Shown: one piece after another, positions 24,501 through 35,091 of the stretch
Position numbering within the stretch: the first letter of the stretch is position 1
Layout of the letters: each line of letters starts with the position of its first letter
Source: Chamaecrista fasciculata
Lineage: Eukaryota > Streptophyta > Magnoliopsida > Fabales > Fabaceae
Length of the DNA stretch: 64,000 nucleotides
Direction: 5' to 3'
NCBI GenBank assembly: GCA_003254925.1
Contig: QANZ01048453.1
Span: 34,003 to 98,002 of the forward strand
Notes under the pieces: generated by a model
The model's input: the letters and a program-made list of their open reading frames with translations, nothing else
The model's database searches: none
What the model was told of the DNA's origin: nothing
Program-made: the position numbers and the translations under genes

Positions 24501-25972
24501 GCTTTCAAAAAATGGAGGATTACACATGCAGAAATCAAACTTTTCATCATTCCTGACTACACCAAGAAGTATAGGTGGTCCATGATAATTCTTATTACTG
24601 CCGAAATGCAAATCAAGTGGTAATGAGGGCACAGGAGATACCTCTGTACCAACACTCCCACTAGGATCTGTATTGCTCCCATTATGGCCTGACTCTCCAT
24701 TATGTGACCCCTCCCCAGAAAGCGCATTGTCGTGGCTTTCAACCTTTCTAATTTCAATTAAATCAGAAATATGTGGATTACTGTTGACATTTCTAATAGC
24801 CCACTCTATGGCAACATCAGTCACATCTGTAGACATTGGATCAAAGATCAGTACAAAGTCCAAAGTTTATAGTGGTTACCATAGAGAAAATACCCATATC
24901 TAAGAAGCTCCAGCTAAACACCAAAGATCCAGGTTTATCACCCAAAATAATGTACCTGATCCTACAAAACTCCAGCCTAGAAGAGATGCACCAAGAAGTG
25001 GGTATATGCAGTTTGCTCCAGTTCCTATATCAAATCCCCTCACCTTATCTCTAGTCGAGATGGTTTGTGGAATGATGTCAGAGGACAGAAGATCTTCAAC
25101 CCAATGGATGTAATTAGACCTATTGGGTACAGTAGGACAGAGTTGTCCATCAGGAATCCACCTGGAAAATTGAAGCCCAAAAAACTGTCAACACAGCTTC
25201 CCCACAATAGAATCAGACAGACACAAAAGTTTATCAGAGCAAGAGAACACCATAACAGATTTTAATAATGGACTTGCTAAAGAGAGAATAGGATTGCATT
25301 TGCAAATTGGTACATCCTTGTTTGGCTATGAAAAAAATAGTTGTGAAGATTAATTGTAAGAGGTGGTATAGCAACTTCCATTTTTCACTTTTCAAGCGTA
25401 GAGTCTTGGGGCCATGAGTTTTAATGTTGTCGTCAACAAGTAAACCAAAATAAAATTGATAATCTCCACTAGTCCAAATTCAATCAAAAGGAAAAACCAG
25501 AGGAAAATTCTTGTAAAGAATCAGAATCATTAGATGACATTAGTTCAGTAAACTCAGAAAGAATGTAGTTCACAAATTAAGAACCATGAACAAGCATGAA
25601 GCATTCTGAACTCTGACTAATTTAACTTACACAGCTAAACAAAGACATTGTTTTGATAAATAACAAACTATATGAGAAAGGAAGTGCAAAGTATAAATCC
25701 AAGTATAAAAATTCTCAAATGCATGGTAAAAAGCAAGCTAATCACCAGTTAAGAGAATGGTCATGGAGGAGCAAAACACGGGTGAGTTCTCGGGTGGCAT
25801 TGAAGTCTGTCCAATCAATGTTGGGGCGACCGTCATGGGAATAGTAGACAAAAGGTTGAAATGATGGGTAAAGAGAAGCCAATTGAGCAAAGTCAGGTGG
25901 ATTCTCAGAGTATTTGTTCTTTGGGTGGATAGTTGGTCGCTCATCCTTCCTTTTCCTCTTCTTGCTCCCCAT
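21553..25972 (-). CDS. FIO1: METTL16/FIONA1 RNA N6-adenosine methyltransferase
   Basis: Eight exons on the minus strand: 25972-25746, 25161-24956, 24826-24370, 24263-24056, 22805-22698, 22617-22468, 22380-22311, 21638-21553. All junctions are GT-AG and the lengths sum to 503 codons plus stop. The protein opens [20 protein letters not shown], then [19 protein letters not shown], the conserved N-terminal RNA-binding part of METTL16. The SAM-binding GFDIGTGAN is at residues 118-126 and the catalytic NPPF at 247-250. A plant-type linker rich in Ser, Gly and Asn lies between (about 174-206). Known family role: m6A on U6 snRNA and some mRNAs; in Arabidopsis FIONA1 affects flowering and the clock. 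Intron 4 carries an LTR-like fossil, intron 7 a MITE and a duplicated acceptor. The first exon of the transcript is probably near 27.2-27.3 kb. Gene identity is firm; the exact C-terminus depends on acceptor choice. Confidence 0.93.
21615..21714 (-). repeat. 50-bp exact tandem duplication of METTL16 last 3' splice site
   Basis: Units 21615-21664 and 21665-21714 are identical. On the gene strand each unit holds 26 nt of intron end (CTACTCTTCTTGCAG) and 24 nt of exon start. Using the gene-proximal AG (exon from 21638) gives the C-terminus [20 protein letters not shown]. Using the upstream copy (exon from 21688) adds 50 nt, shifts the frame and ends with [13 protein letters not shown] and a stop. 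Confidence 0.95.
21902..22176. mobile_element. GAGTAAAC-family MITE in METTL16 intron 7
   Basis: Left end GAGTAAAGATATAAATTGATCC and right end GGACCAATTTGTATGTATACTC are inverted relatives, with GTTAACAACTC and GAGTTATCAACTC inside. Flanking 9-mers no longer match, so it is an older copy than that at 15961. Confidence 0.6.
23202..23513 (+). mobile_element. LTR-like fossil in METTL16 intron 4
   Basis: Starts TGTTATTGGACTGGGCCC and ends GGGTTCTAACA, with TGTTA/TAACA end symmetry and a less AT-rich body unlike the surrounding intron. Typical of a Copia LTR. No 5-bp flanking duplication is visible, so the limits are approximate. Orientation is opposite to the host gene. Confidence 0.5.
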
Positions 25973-27330
25973 TTTCAGATTCCTTTACTAGAGTGTATCC
26001 CGGTCTCAACTCTCAACTGCACAAACAACTGCCCCTCTTCTCCTGGGAGTTCTTCATTGCTAACTTGAATATCTTCTGGTAAATTTTTGTTTAATGAATA
26101 TAATTATAGAAGTGAAATCTTAGAAATAACATAATCTTCTATGTCGAATATGATCCTCAAGTGTCAAGAGAGACAATATACAGGGCAAACTGAAACTCTT
26201 GAATGTCGATATTTTAAAGTAGAACTCATTTGCATGTGCAAGTATATTCACCATATGCAAGTAAATATAAATATACAATACATGTTTAACCCCCTTGCCT
26301 TAAACAGAAAAGACCATATCGTCTCAGAATTGATATTATGTTCCTATATCCAAATGCCTCCAATAAGAAAAAGGAATATGAATCAGGTAAAGTCAGGTAG
26401 AGTCATTTTTATGCCAACAATCCTTAGACTAATGTTTAAGAAATGTGCTGGCTGACTCCTGACCTTGTCTTCCCTTAGGTTTGCTTTCTTTGTATTTTAT
26501 GTTCGAACTTTAAGTACTCCTAGCTGTCTCTACTCTTATAGTAATTGTGGGCTATGCGCTTGTCCTAAACTATTTCTTCATGTTAGAAAGCATGAATACC
26601 GACCAAAAATTGGGTAGGATTGTAGCGTCACATATAGTATCAAATCATTGTCATAGAATCAAATAACAAGCTAAATATTCTCCCAAAGTATTTGCATATA
26701 CAATCAAATAGAATACAAGGGATATTAAACCGTATCATTGTTAAGAACTAAAATTCTCATAGGATGGAAGAAAAGAAGAAAAATGTACATTGCACCAGTA
26801 GTAACGGTCGCAATGATGCCGAACTCTCAAAGAAGAAATCAAGAAAAACAGATTGACTGAAAACAACCAAACCCAGAATCACTAAAGCTGAGACGGTTCC
26901 CAAATCACCATCAGTCAAGGAACAAATTTCGACCACAACCTATTTGGTAGAATCATATTATTCTTTACCCATTCAAAACTCACGATAAAGCAGATAAAAC
27001 TAATATCGCAGATAGGCGAGGAAATATACATATCAAACTCAAATCAGAAGTAAATTAGCAATCGTCATTCCGATTCTCAGCCACTCCCGAGAACAAAAAA
27101 CCATTGGAGCGACGAATCCACATTCTGGTTGAAATAACAGAATAGGGTTTAGGGTAGTTAAGTGTACCTACGCGAAAGCTTCGTAGTGGTACACGATGGT
27201 GGCGCGGATGTGTCGGAGACTTCAGAAAACTTCGGCGGTGACTGTCTCGGTGGAAATTGACGGCCGCCGTGGTAACAATAGTGAGAGGATCAGAGGATTG
27301 AACTCCTAAACGGTAAAGAGTTGAAATGGA
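25973..27330 (-). promoter_or_regulatory. METTL16 5' region with likely non-coding first exon
   Basis: Directly upstream of the ATG is a leader of about 90-100 nt (25973 to about 26065) preceded by acceptor-like AG sites. Farther out, 27168-27320 is GC-rich on the gene strand and ends in a good donor (CGCGTAG then GTACAC; donor GT at 27167-27166). I infer a 5' UTR intron of about 1.1 kb joining the two. A 100-codon open frame crosses this exon (27357-27055), but its codons differ from the duplicate copy at 37 kb in a way that does not look coding. 26219-27330 is homologous to 36060-37262. A MITE begins at 27379, right at the upstream edge. Confidence 0.5.
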
Positions 27331-27378
27331 CGGAAACAGTTGGACGAGAGAATTCAAGGTTTTTTTTCCTTTTTTTTG

Positions 27379-27917
27379 GGTTAAAGGTCATTTTGGTCCT
27401 AAATGTATGCCTTTAATGTTCATTTTGGTCCATTATGTTTCAAAATGTTCAAATTGATCCTAAATGTTTGTAAAATGTTTCATTTTGGTACTAAATTATT
27501 GAATATGGCTTGTTTCAAGTTCAAACGTAACAAGTTTATATCTACATATTGTTCTCGAAGAGTACTTTCTCTATCTAGTTAGGGCCGTTAGCAAACGAGG
27601 TCAAATCGGTCTTAAAAGTAGACCGCTCGTTTCATGGTCAAACAAACAAAGTTGATCATATCTATCTCGTTTCATATTTGAATACGACGAATTCAGAGCT
27701 GCGAGTTCCTCTTAACAAGTCCTTTGAACTTTAAATGAAAGACAAGATAAATATGACCAAATTCAATAGTTTGGGACCAAAATAAAACACTTTACCCATA
27801 TTTAGGACCAAAATGAATCATTTTGCTAACATTTAGGACCAATTTGAAAATTTTGAAACATAATAGACCAAAATGAACATTAGTGCATACATTTAGGACC
27901 AAAATGACCCTTTGACC
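27379..27917. mobile_element. Foldback MITE upstream of METTL16
   Basis: Left end GGTTAAAGGTCATTTTGGTCC, right end GGACCAAAATGACCCTTTGACC. Arms of about 140 bp hold four spaced GGTCC/GGACC words each. TTTTTTTG flanks both sides (27371-27378, 27918-27925), a plausible but low-complexity target repeat. The interior (about 27560-27730) carries no coding potential. Confidence 0.7.
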
Positions 27918-27927
27918 TTTTTTTGTT

Positions 27928-28191
27928 GAGTAAACTAACAATGATCTCTAAAAGAAATCACCAAGTGATAACTTGGTCCTTGAAAGATTAAAATATACAG
28001 TTTAATCCCTGAAAAATAAAAATTGTATACTTTTTAGTCTGAAAAATTAAAACGGTATACTATTTAGTCCATAAAAATGACTAATTAGTATACCAGTTTG
28101 ATCTTTTAAGGACTAAATTGTACATTTTAGTCTTTCAAGGACTGAGTTGTCAACTTGGTAATCTTTTAGGGACTAAATTGTTAGTTTACTC
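27928..28191. mobile_element. GAGTAAAC-family MITE
   Basis: Starts GAGTAAACTAACAATG and ends AAATTGTTAGTTTACTC. The body (TTGGTCCTTGAAAGATTAAAA, ACTATTTAGTCCATAAAAAT) is a close relative of the element at 15961-16198. Flanking 9-mers match poorly. Confidence 0.7.
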
Positions 28192-28225
28192 ATTTTCTTT
28201 GTGAGGAACACACTTTTATTTCTTT

Positions 28226-28670
28226 TTGGTCAAAATACATTTTTTGTCTCTTAACTTTCGCTCAAGTCTCAATTTGGTCTCATGACTTTTTTTGTTGCAT
28301 TTTTTGTCCAATATCTTTTGCTCAAGTTGCAGATTTGGTTTTGTATCACTTTTGGTCTTATATCTTTTGGTCAAGTTGCAGAATTGGTCTCAAATCTTTG
28401 CAAAAAGTTCCACCGTTAATCCTACCTGACCCAAAAGATATAGGACCAATTATGCATCTGACCCAAAGATATAGGACAAATTCTGCAACTTGATTAAAAG
28501 ATATGGGATCAATTTTGCCACTTGACTCAAAGATATGAGACCAAAAGTGTAACATGAGACCAAATATACAACCTGCGCATAAGAAATGGAACTAAAAGTG
28601 CAATAAAAAAAGTTATGGGACCAAATTAAGACCTAAGCAAAAGTTATAGAATCAAAAATGCACTTTGATC
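28226..28670. mobile_element. Foldback MITE, AAAGATATAGGACC family
   Basis: Left arm GGTCAAAATACATTTTTTG...CAATTTGGTCTCATGAC, right arm GTTATGGGACCAAATTAAG...GCACTTTGATC. The flanks TATTTCTTT and TATTTATTT agree at 8 of 9 bases. Arms about 190 bp. Confidence 0.65.
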
Positions 28671-28780
28671 TATTTATTTTAAATTTTCCGTGGAGATGAA
28701 CTAATTATACTCAGTCAAAATTTATTTATCTAAAATGCATTTAGTAAAGTTACTTCTAATTTCGTCTTTAAATTATTTTA

Positions 28781-29187
28781 GGCTAAAGTGCACTTTTGGT
28801 CCCATAATTTTGGCAAAGGTCTCAATTTGGTCTCATAATTTTTTTATAGCAATTTTGGTCCCAAAACTTGGGCAAAGGTCTAAATTTGGTCCCATAACTT
28901 TTTTTCTTACAATTTTGGTCCCATAACTTTTGAAAACATCTCACTGTTGGTCCTAAGCTGATTTCCATCCATTATCTGCCGTTAAATCCACTTCACCCAT
29001 ATTTGTCACGTCATCATTTAACTCAGTATGGCAGATCATCTTTAACAGCAAAAAATGGATGGAAATCAGCTTGGGACCAACGGTGGGACGTTTTCAAAAG
29101 TTATGGGACCAAAATTGCAATAAAAAAAGTTATAGGACCAAATTGAAACCTTTGCCAAAGTTATGGGACCAAAAGTACACTTTAGCC
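28781..29187. mobile_element. Foldback MITE, 407 bp, GGCTAAAGTGCAC family
   Basis: Starts GGCTAAAGTGCACTTTTGG and ends AAAAGTACACTTTAGCC. Exact 9-bp duplication ATTATTTTA at 28772-28780 and 29188-29196. Arms of about 170 bp carry five GGTCCCATAA words; the loop has TGCCGTTAAATCC and GTCACGTC. Young, well-defined copy. Confidence 0.85.
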
Positions 29188-29533
29188 ATTATTTTATGTC
29201 TTGAATTTTGTTTTCAGTATAAATAATTTTCATTTTATCATAAATGTCAATTTTATTTAAATTAATGATTAAAGTTTATGGGGCATTTGGTACACGGACT
29301 GGACAAATAGTCTCGGGATTATGAGCTCCGGACTAGAGTAATCATGCCTTTGGTACGGGGATAAGAAAATTAGTCCTGGGAAATTCCCAGAAATGCCTTA
29401 ATCCCATGAAATGCTCAAATTTAATTTCACTCTTAGGGGTGAAATTAGTCTAATTCCGTGACATGGAATTATTTTTGCCTATCCAAAATGACTTTATTAC
29501 CCCTAATTAATTTTTTCTCTACAAAGCCTTGCC

Positions 29534-30598
29534 TAGGGATGGCAACGGGTGGGTATCCGGTCATTTTATCACTATCCGTATCCGTATTCGTTCAATCTTT
29601 CCCATATCCGTATCCGATATTCGTTATCCGACGGGCACCCTAAATATCCAAAATACCCAAAAATAATGGATATATGATAGGATATCCTAATTCAAAAATT
29701 GGATATATTCGATATCTGATACCCAATATCCATTAATTAAAATGAATTAATTAAAAATATAATAAAAAATGTATAAAATATAATCAAATATTTATATTAT
29801 AGGGTATTGGATATCGGATACCCTAACTATCCATTCATTTCGGACGGATACCAGATAGTTGATTTTTTATTTTTCAATACCCCGTACCCTATATTGTATA
29901 TTATTATAAAATAACCGAAACTTTAATATAAGTTAGTCATGGGTTTTAAATTATAAACGTTGCTTTTTTGTATTTATCTCAATGTCAGCGGTTTCATGTG
30001 TCTTTATTCTTAATTCATTGGTTTTAAAAAGTTGTAACCAACATTTTGTTTTAACTCCATCATTAAGTATTATTAACACAATTCCAACGGGTGTTTTTTG
30101 AACTCAAGCGTGTGATGGTTTGTAATATATATATATATATATATATATATGAGTGTTGGAGTTTTTTTTAGGAAGACATATGAACAATACTAAGTGTGAA
30201 AGTGAGAGTAAAATACTTGTGTCTTTGGGTAGAGAAAAAGTGTTGGAGTAGAGTCCTGTCTACTTCTTTGTGTAGAAGTTGTAAACTCAAAAAAGGCGAG
30301 TATTTGGCCGTTGTATCCTGGGGGTGACGCGTCCGTGTACCACTACACCGGGGTCATAGACAAAGTTTCTACCCGTGGAGGGCGTGAATTACCTTAAAGA
30401 GAGCGAGATATCCGTGCCTCGGCCTAATACCACGCAGTTTTTGTCTACTAACTTTTTATATCTTGATATTGTGTTCTCTTATTTTCTCTTGTAGCCCCAA
30501 CACCCTATCCGATATCCGGTATCCGACGGATATCGGATATTTTTTACGGGTGGATTCGGACGGGGTATCCTAAATATCCACCCAAATTGTCATCCCTA
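29534..30598. mobile_element. hAT-like non-autonomous element
   Basis: Starts TAGGGATGGCAACGGGTGGG and ends CACCCAAATTGTCATCCCTA. The flanks GCCTTGCC (29526-29533) and ACCTTGCC (30599-30606) match at 7 of 8 bases, the duplication size of hAT transposition. Subterminal GGATATCGGATA-type repeats cluster at both ends, as expected for transposase binding regions. It is inserted in a Harbinger-like element and contains a further insertion at about 29892-30502. Confidence 0.8.
29892..30502. mobile_element. Secondary insertion in the hAT element, partly LTR-like
   Basis: ACCCTAT occurs at 29886-29892 and 30502-30508, marking the edges of sequence foreign to the hAT element. Inside, 30154-30502 runs from TGTTGGAG to CCCCAACA and has a GC-rich GTTGTATCCTGGGGGTGACG segment typical of Copia LTRs. 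An AT microsatellite lies at 30126-30150. The two sets of limits do not agree, so the history is uncertain. Confidence 0.4.
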
Positions 30599-31036
30599 AC
30601 CTTGCCACTTTTTATCTTTGCCACTAAGTTTTATTCTACAAACTCACTTTTCTCGTCTTTGCCGCCTTGAAGAGAAGAAATTTAGGTTTGACTCTTCGTT
30701 TGTTTTCTCGTCTCCACCGCTATATGAATTATATAAATATATATATAGTATGAAGTTATTTTAATTTAGTCCTTTTTTGAAAAATGTATACATTTGATAA
30801 ACTATTTTGAGAATAAAAAATCAATGGCATATTTAAAAAAGTATTAAACATTCTCAGGAATATCAAAATTGAACCTAACCCAACATTGTAACATTCTTGG
30901 GAATATTGCAAAATAATCCCAAGATTATTTTGACTCATCCAAATAGATATTCTTATAATCCTAGAAATCTTTTTCATGTACCAAACAGATATTCTTATAA
31001 TCCTGAAATGAAATAATAATCTGTGTACCAAACGCC

Positions 31037-31812
31037 TAATGTATTAATCTAATAGCAAAATTGTTCAATAATTTGATTTTATTATTCAAGCACACATGGA
31101 AGTAACTGAACTGAAGGAATTCCTTACAAGGGCACGAAGGAAGTTTGTTCTTTTACTTTGACCAATTTACATTATACTTCATATATTTAAAAATATTATC
31201 AACAATAGGGTTCAAAATAGAATATGATATAAACTAGAAAAGATTCTCTATTTATAGTTAAAAGGTAAATTTGGAGTATGGATGAAACTTCTATACCATT
31301 GGTTGAGTGGAACTTAAAGTTGTTTCTTCCCACCTCTTTCTACTTCAGTCTGGATCTTCTGTAGTTTCTTATTCTTCAACTTGTCAAATAATTACAGAAA
31401 TTAGCAAAGTGAAACAATTAAAACGCATAATTTCACTCAAGTGAAACAGTTTGTTTCATGTATAGAAAGACAGAATAAACTAATTACAAAAAAATTCAAA
31501 GGAAAGAATTACAGAAGTTTCGATTTTCCCTCTAACTCTACCAATTAAATCTCTTATTTAAATGCAGAGAGGATCAACTCATGTACAAAAAATAACAACC
31601 AAGGCAAAATCTTATTCACAAGAGGGCTAAGAATAATGTAATAACTTGTTGACCTATAAAAAAGAAACAGGCTCTTATAGTAATCTATTAACCAAAAAAT
31701 TTATGCACAGTAAAGAACAAGTGAACAGCCTCTAAAACCTCATTCACACGTATAGGACTATGAACAATATAATAACTTGGCCTATAAAGGAGGAAAAAGC
31801 TTCTACAATAAA
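31037..31812. other. 3' flank/UTR of the coiled-coil gene
   Basis: No gene of its own seen. The part nearest 31812 is probably 3' UTR of the minus-strand gene; two copies of a TAATAACTTG...CCTATAAA segment (about 31640 and 31770) form a diverged direct repeat of about 130 bp. Confidence 0.4.
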
Positions 31813-34800
31813 TCAACTAAGCGAAAATTCATGCATAGAATCAGGACTTCCAAGGAGATCAAAGGGCTTTTTACTAAGACAATCCTTCAAAATTGTTATT
31901 TGACCTTCCTTCATTAATATATCTTCATCAAGGGCCTCAATATTCTTCTTCAATACATTGACCTCTGAGTTTAATAGCATGTTCTGCTCATTAAACTGCT
32001 TCACTTTCTCCCACATGAGATCTCTCTCCTCTGATACTTTTGGCAATATTCCCTTCAAGATTGTTAATTCCCTCATAGATTCTTGCAGATCACTTTGAAG
32101 GCAGTTTATTCTCTCATCTTTCTTCAACATCTGTTTCAAAAGAACAACAACAATCAAAGCCAATATCTTCTATCTTTGCACATATTCACAATTAGGTTAT
32201 TAATAGATAAATCTTTTTGGATAATTTCTCCAATAGTTTTCTTTGGTCTTCGCCTCCTTCGGATTATTGAACTAACACTCATTTGGTCAACTCTACGTAT
32301 CGAAGCCTCCATAGGTCTTCCAAATAAAAACTAATTTCATATTTTTCAAAAAGGCAATGGGAACAGGTGCAAGCAACAGCAACTTTATGTAGTAGAAACA
32401 GGATTCTCTAAAATGTGTACATATTCTTTAAAAGTTAGTTCCATCACAAATTTTAAAAAATGTACCATCAGGAATCCTAAAACTAGGTTGTTTTCAAAAG
32501 CTTGGCCAGAACAAGAATGCCTTGATTCAATTTTAAAATTTTTACTTCGGCCCAAACAGAAATGTCGCCGTCTTAGAGGCATGCCAAGCCCTCTCAATCT
32601 CAAAAATTCTATTGGGACTCAAATAGAAATGTGGGCCCATGATTTCATGTCACACCATAGTCCCTTTCAAAGCTAAACTGCAATAAACTGGCCTATTTAT
32701 CCACAATGAAACTAACAACAACACAACACCATTAAAACACATTCAGAAGCCATATCTATACAGATAAGTTCTAATTCCGAGACCGACCTGAAGTTCAAGG
32801 TCCTTCAACTTATGAGTGACACATGAATGATTGTCTAGTGCATTTTGCACCTCAGATTTAAGTATATCGTTTCCTCTTACAGCTGAAGCAAGTTCAGCTT
32901 GTAACTGCTCAACTCGGAGCTCTTTCGAGTACAGCTTCTCTCTTAATATACTTGTTAACAAGCATTCGGCTTTAAGTTCAGTTCTTATAAAATCCTGCAA
33001 AAAGAAAACGAACTTATATATTCATATAAATTGAACGGAAAGAACTTTCAAAGAATAAAATAACTTAAAACTCTTTCAAACATCAAAACTAATCAAAATA
33101 GAATGCGTTATGCTAAAGATAACATTATTTATTACCTCAGATGGTTGATCATTCAATTTAGCTAGTTTATCAGCATCTATATACTGTGATTGAAATTTAG
33201 AAGTCAATGAACTTGACTTGTCATGCAACAAAGAAGACATCATCTGCAAACTCCTGGTTAAGCCCTCAATTCCACTTTTAAGACTCTGGATTTTACAGTC
33301 AGATTCAAAAATAAATTGCGCAACTAAGCCATTATTTTCCGGCCAGTAATCATGATGAAGCAGGCTTCCTTTCCTTTTTATGAATTCAATTAACTTTGAA
33401 CACAAGTAGGAGCTTTCATTAAGCATTGTTAGGCCTTCACTTTGCAGACAGCAGACGCGGACCAATGCTTCTTTATCTAGCTTATAAGTGGCAGCTACAC
33501 TTTCTTTCCCGTCAACTTTTAAGCGGTTCAGTAGAGTTATGTTTTCGTGGCGCAGAGAATCTGCTTCAACCTTATAAGATTCCAACTCCCTTCTCAAGGC
33601 CACTTCAACCCCTGATTGCCTCATTTGCTCCATTTGCATTTTTGCAACATGTTCATCAACCCTCTCCATAGACTGATTCTTCTTGAAGTCCTCACTAAAT
33701 GAATCTCTTAATCCAGTAATTGTCTTCTCTTGCTCCCTGCAAGTTCTTAGTAGTCTTGTGATGGACTTATTTAACTCTCTGCATTCCTTCTCCTTCTCTT
33801 CATAATTTCTTCGGTAAATGTTCCTGTTCTCTTCAACTTTCTTACATTTTTCTTGTAAATCTAAGACAGTTTGTTGAAAATAAGTACTCTGCTCTTTCAT
33901 TTCTTCCATCTTTTCAGTCATTGCTTTAAGTTGATGGTTGCAACAAGTCAATAATTTCTTGGTTCCTGTATCCTTATCATTGAAAGAGGATACTTCCCTT
34001 TGAAGTGATACATTATGCTCAGCTAGCTCCCTTACACGTTCGCGAAGCCTTTGCTCTTCTAACTGACACTTCTCAAGCTGAACTGACCAGTCACTTGACC
34101 TTCTGTCCAATTCCTTTTCCAAGCCTGACAGCATCTCATTCTTTTCCTTTTCTAATTGTTGAGTCTTTAACTCCAATTCTGCCTTAAAGCATCTAAGTTC
34201 TTCCTTGGAAGCTGTTCTTTCCGCAATTAGAGACTGGAGAAGGCCTGAAACTTCCAGTGCCAAACTTAACCTCTCCTCTACTAGGTTTCTGATTGTCTGT
34301 ATCGGCACTCGAACATCAAAACCACAATTAAGAATAAAGCTTTCTTGTTCAAATTCCTTGGAAAGAAGAGTAACTCTCTCCTCCGCCTTTTTTGCTCGTC
34401 TTCTTAGTTCTGCAACAACATCATCTTCAAGGTTAACACAGCTCAAACTCTCACAAATGCCTGCTTGAATAACATCTTGTTTATGGAATCTAAGATCATC
34501 AATTGTATGATAACCATCTGCCATTCCACGTGGTTCATCCAACGAATAACTTCTCGGCAGAGCCTCATCTGAGTCTAAATCACAGCATTCATTTGCAGAT
34601 CTAGCATAGATATCCTCAATTGTGATAGGATTATCAAGAGCAAACTCTTTTAAACTAGTTTTAGAGAAAGAATGAAACTGAGAAAGTCTCTCAATGACAT
34701 TTTTGGCAAGTCTACAAGGCGATTCATCTCCATATCCATTTTCTTTCCCATCTGTGGATGAGAAGCGAAGATGAGCACTTTTAGCTTCTCTAAATGAATG

Positions 34801-35091
34801 GGCCCTTGGTTTATCCCTCGCGCCAACATCAGTTGGTGAATTAGGTGCTGTGTGCTGAATTTTTGGAGGAAGTTTCATACAATAATTTCCCTTTCCAGCA
34901 TAATTCCTTTCAGAATTCTTCCTTGACTGACTTTTTTCTGGCTGCTGCTCTCCATCAATGTAACGGTCTACAATTTTACTCGAAATGTTGCTAGAAGAAG
35001 TGGAAGAATTCCCAGATGAATCAAGATGAGACCTTGGATAGATAGCTGGGCCAAGCCTGTCAGTTCCATGTGAATTTTGGATCAAAGCCAT
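31813..35091 (-). CDS. Long coiled-coil protein (DUF7653-like, plant-specific)
   Basis: Three exons on the minus strand: 35091-33136, 32994-32788 and 32130-31813, all phase 0 with GT-AG ends, giving 826 residues. The N-terminal quarter (about 1-220) is Ser/Asn-rich, low-complexity and probably disordered (SSGNSSTSSSN, KNSERN). Residues about 235-500 are continuous heptad-rich coiled coil (EELRCFKAELELKTQQLEKE, ELNKSITRLLRTCREQEKTI). A more compact segment follows (about 520-640, including LHHDYWPENNGLVAQFIFES), then more coiled coil in exons 2 and 3 ending SPDSMHEFSLS. No signal peptide or membrane segment is seen. It resembles the Arabidopsis AT2G39300/AT3G55060 group by architecture and memory, not by search. 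Function is unknown; a scaffold or cytoskeleton-linked role would be a guess. The 5' region is a duplicate of that of METTL16. Confidence 0.85.

Larger units (their letters stand above)
29280..31036. mobile_element. PIF/Harbinger-like element split by a hAT insertion
   Basis: Ends GGGGCATTTGGTACACGG and CTGTGTACCAAACGCC are inverted relatives of the GGGC-TTTGG type seen in Tourist/Harbinger MITEs. The flanking trinucleotides (TAT and TAA) nearly agree. The element is interrupted at 29534-30598 by a hAT-like element with its own duplication; without it about 690 bp remain. TTCTTATAATCC occurs twice in the right half (about 30950, 30990). No transposase frame is seen. Confidence 0.6.

Noticed and set aside
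27055-27357. 100-residue protein (and its relative at 36986-37282) as coding exons
   Set aside because: The copies diverge with length changes outside codon units, and each fits a leader exon with a donor site in the middle.
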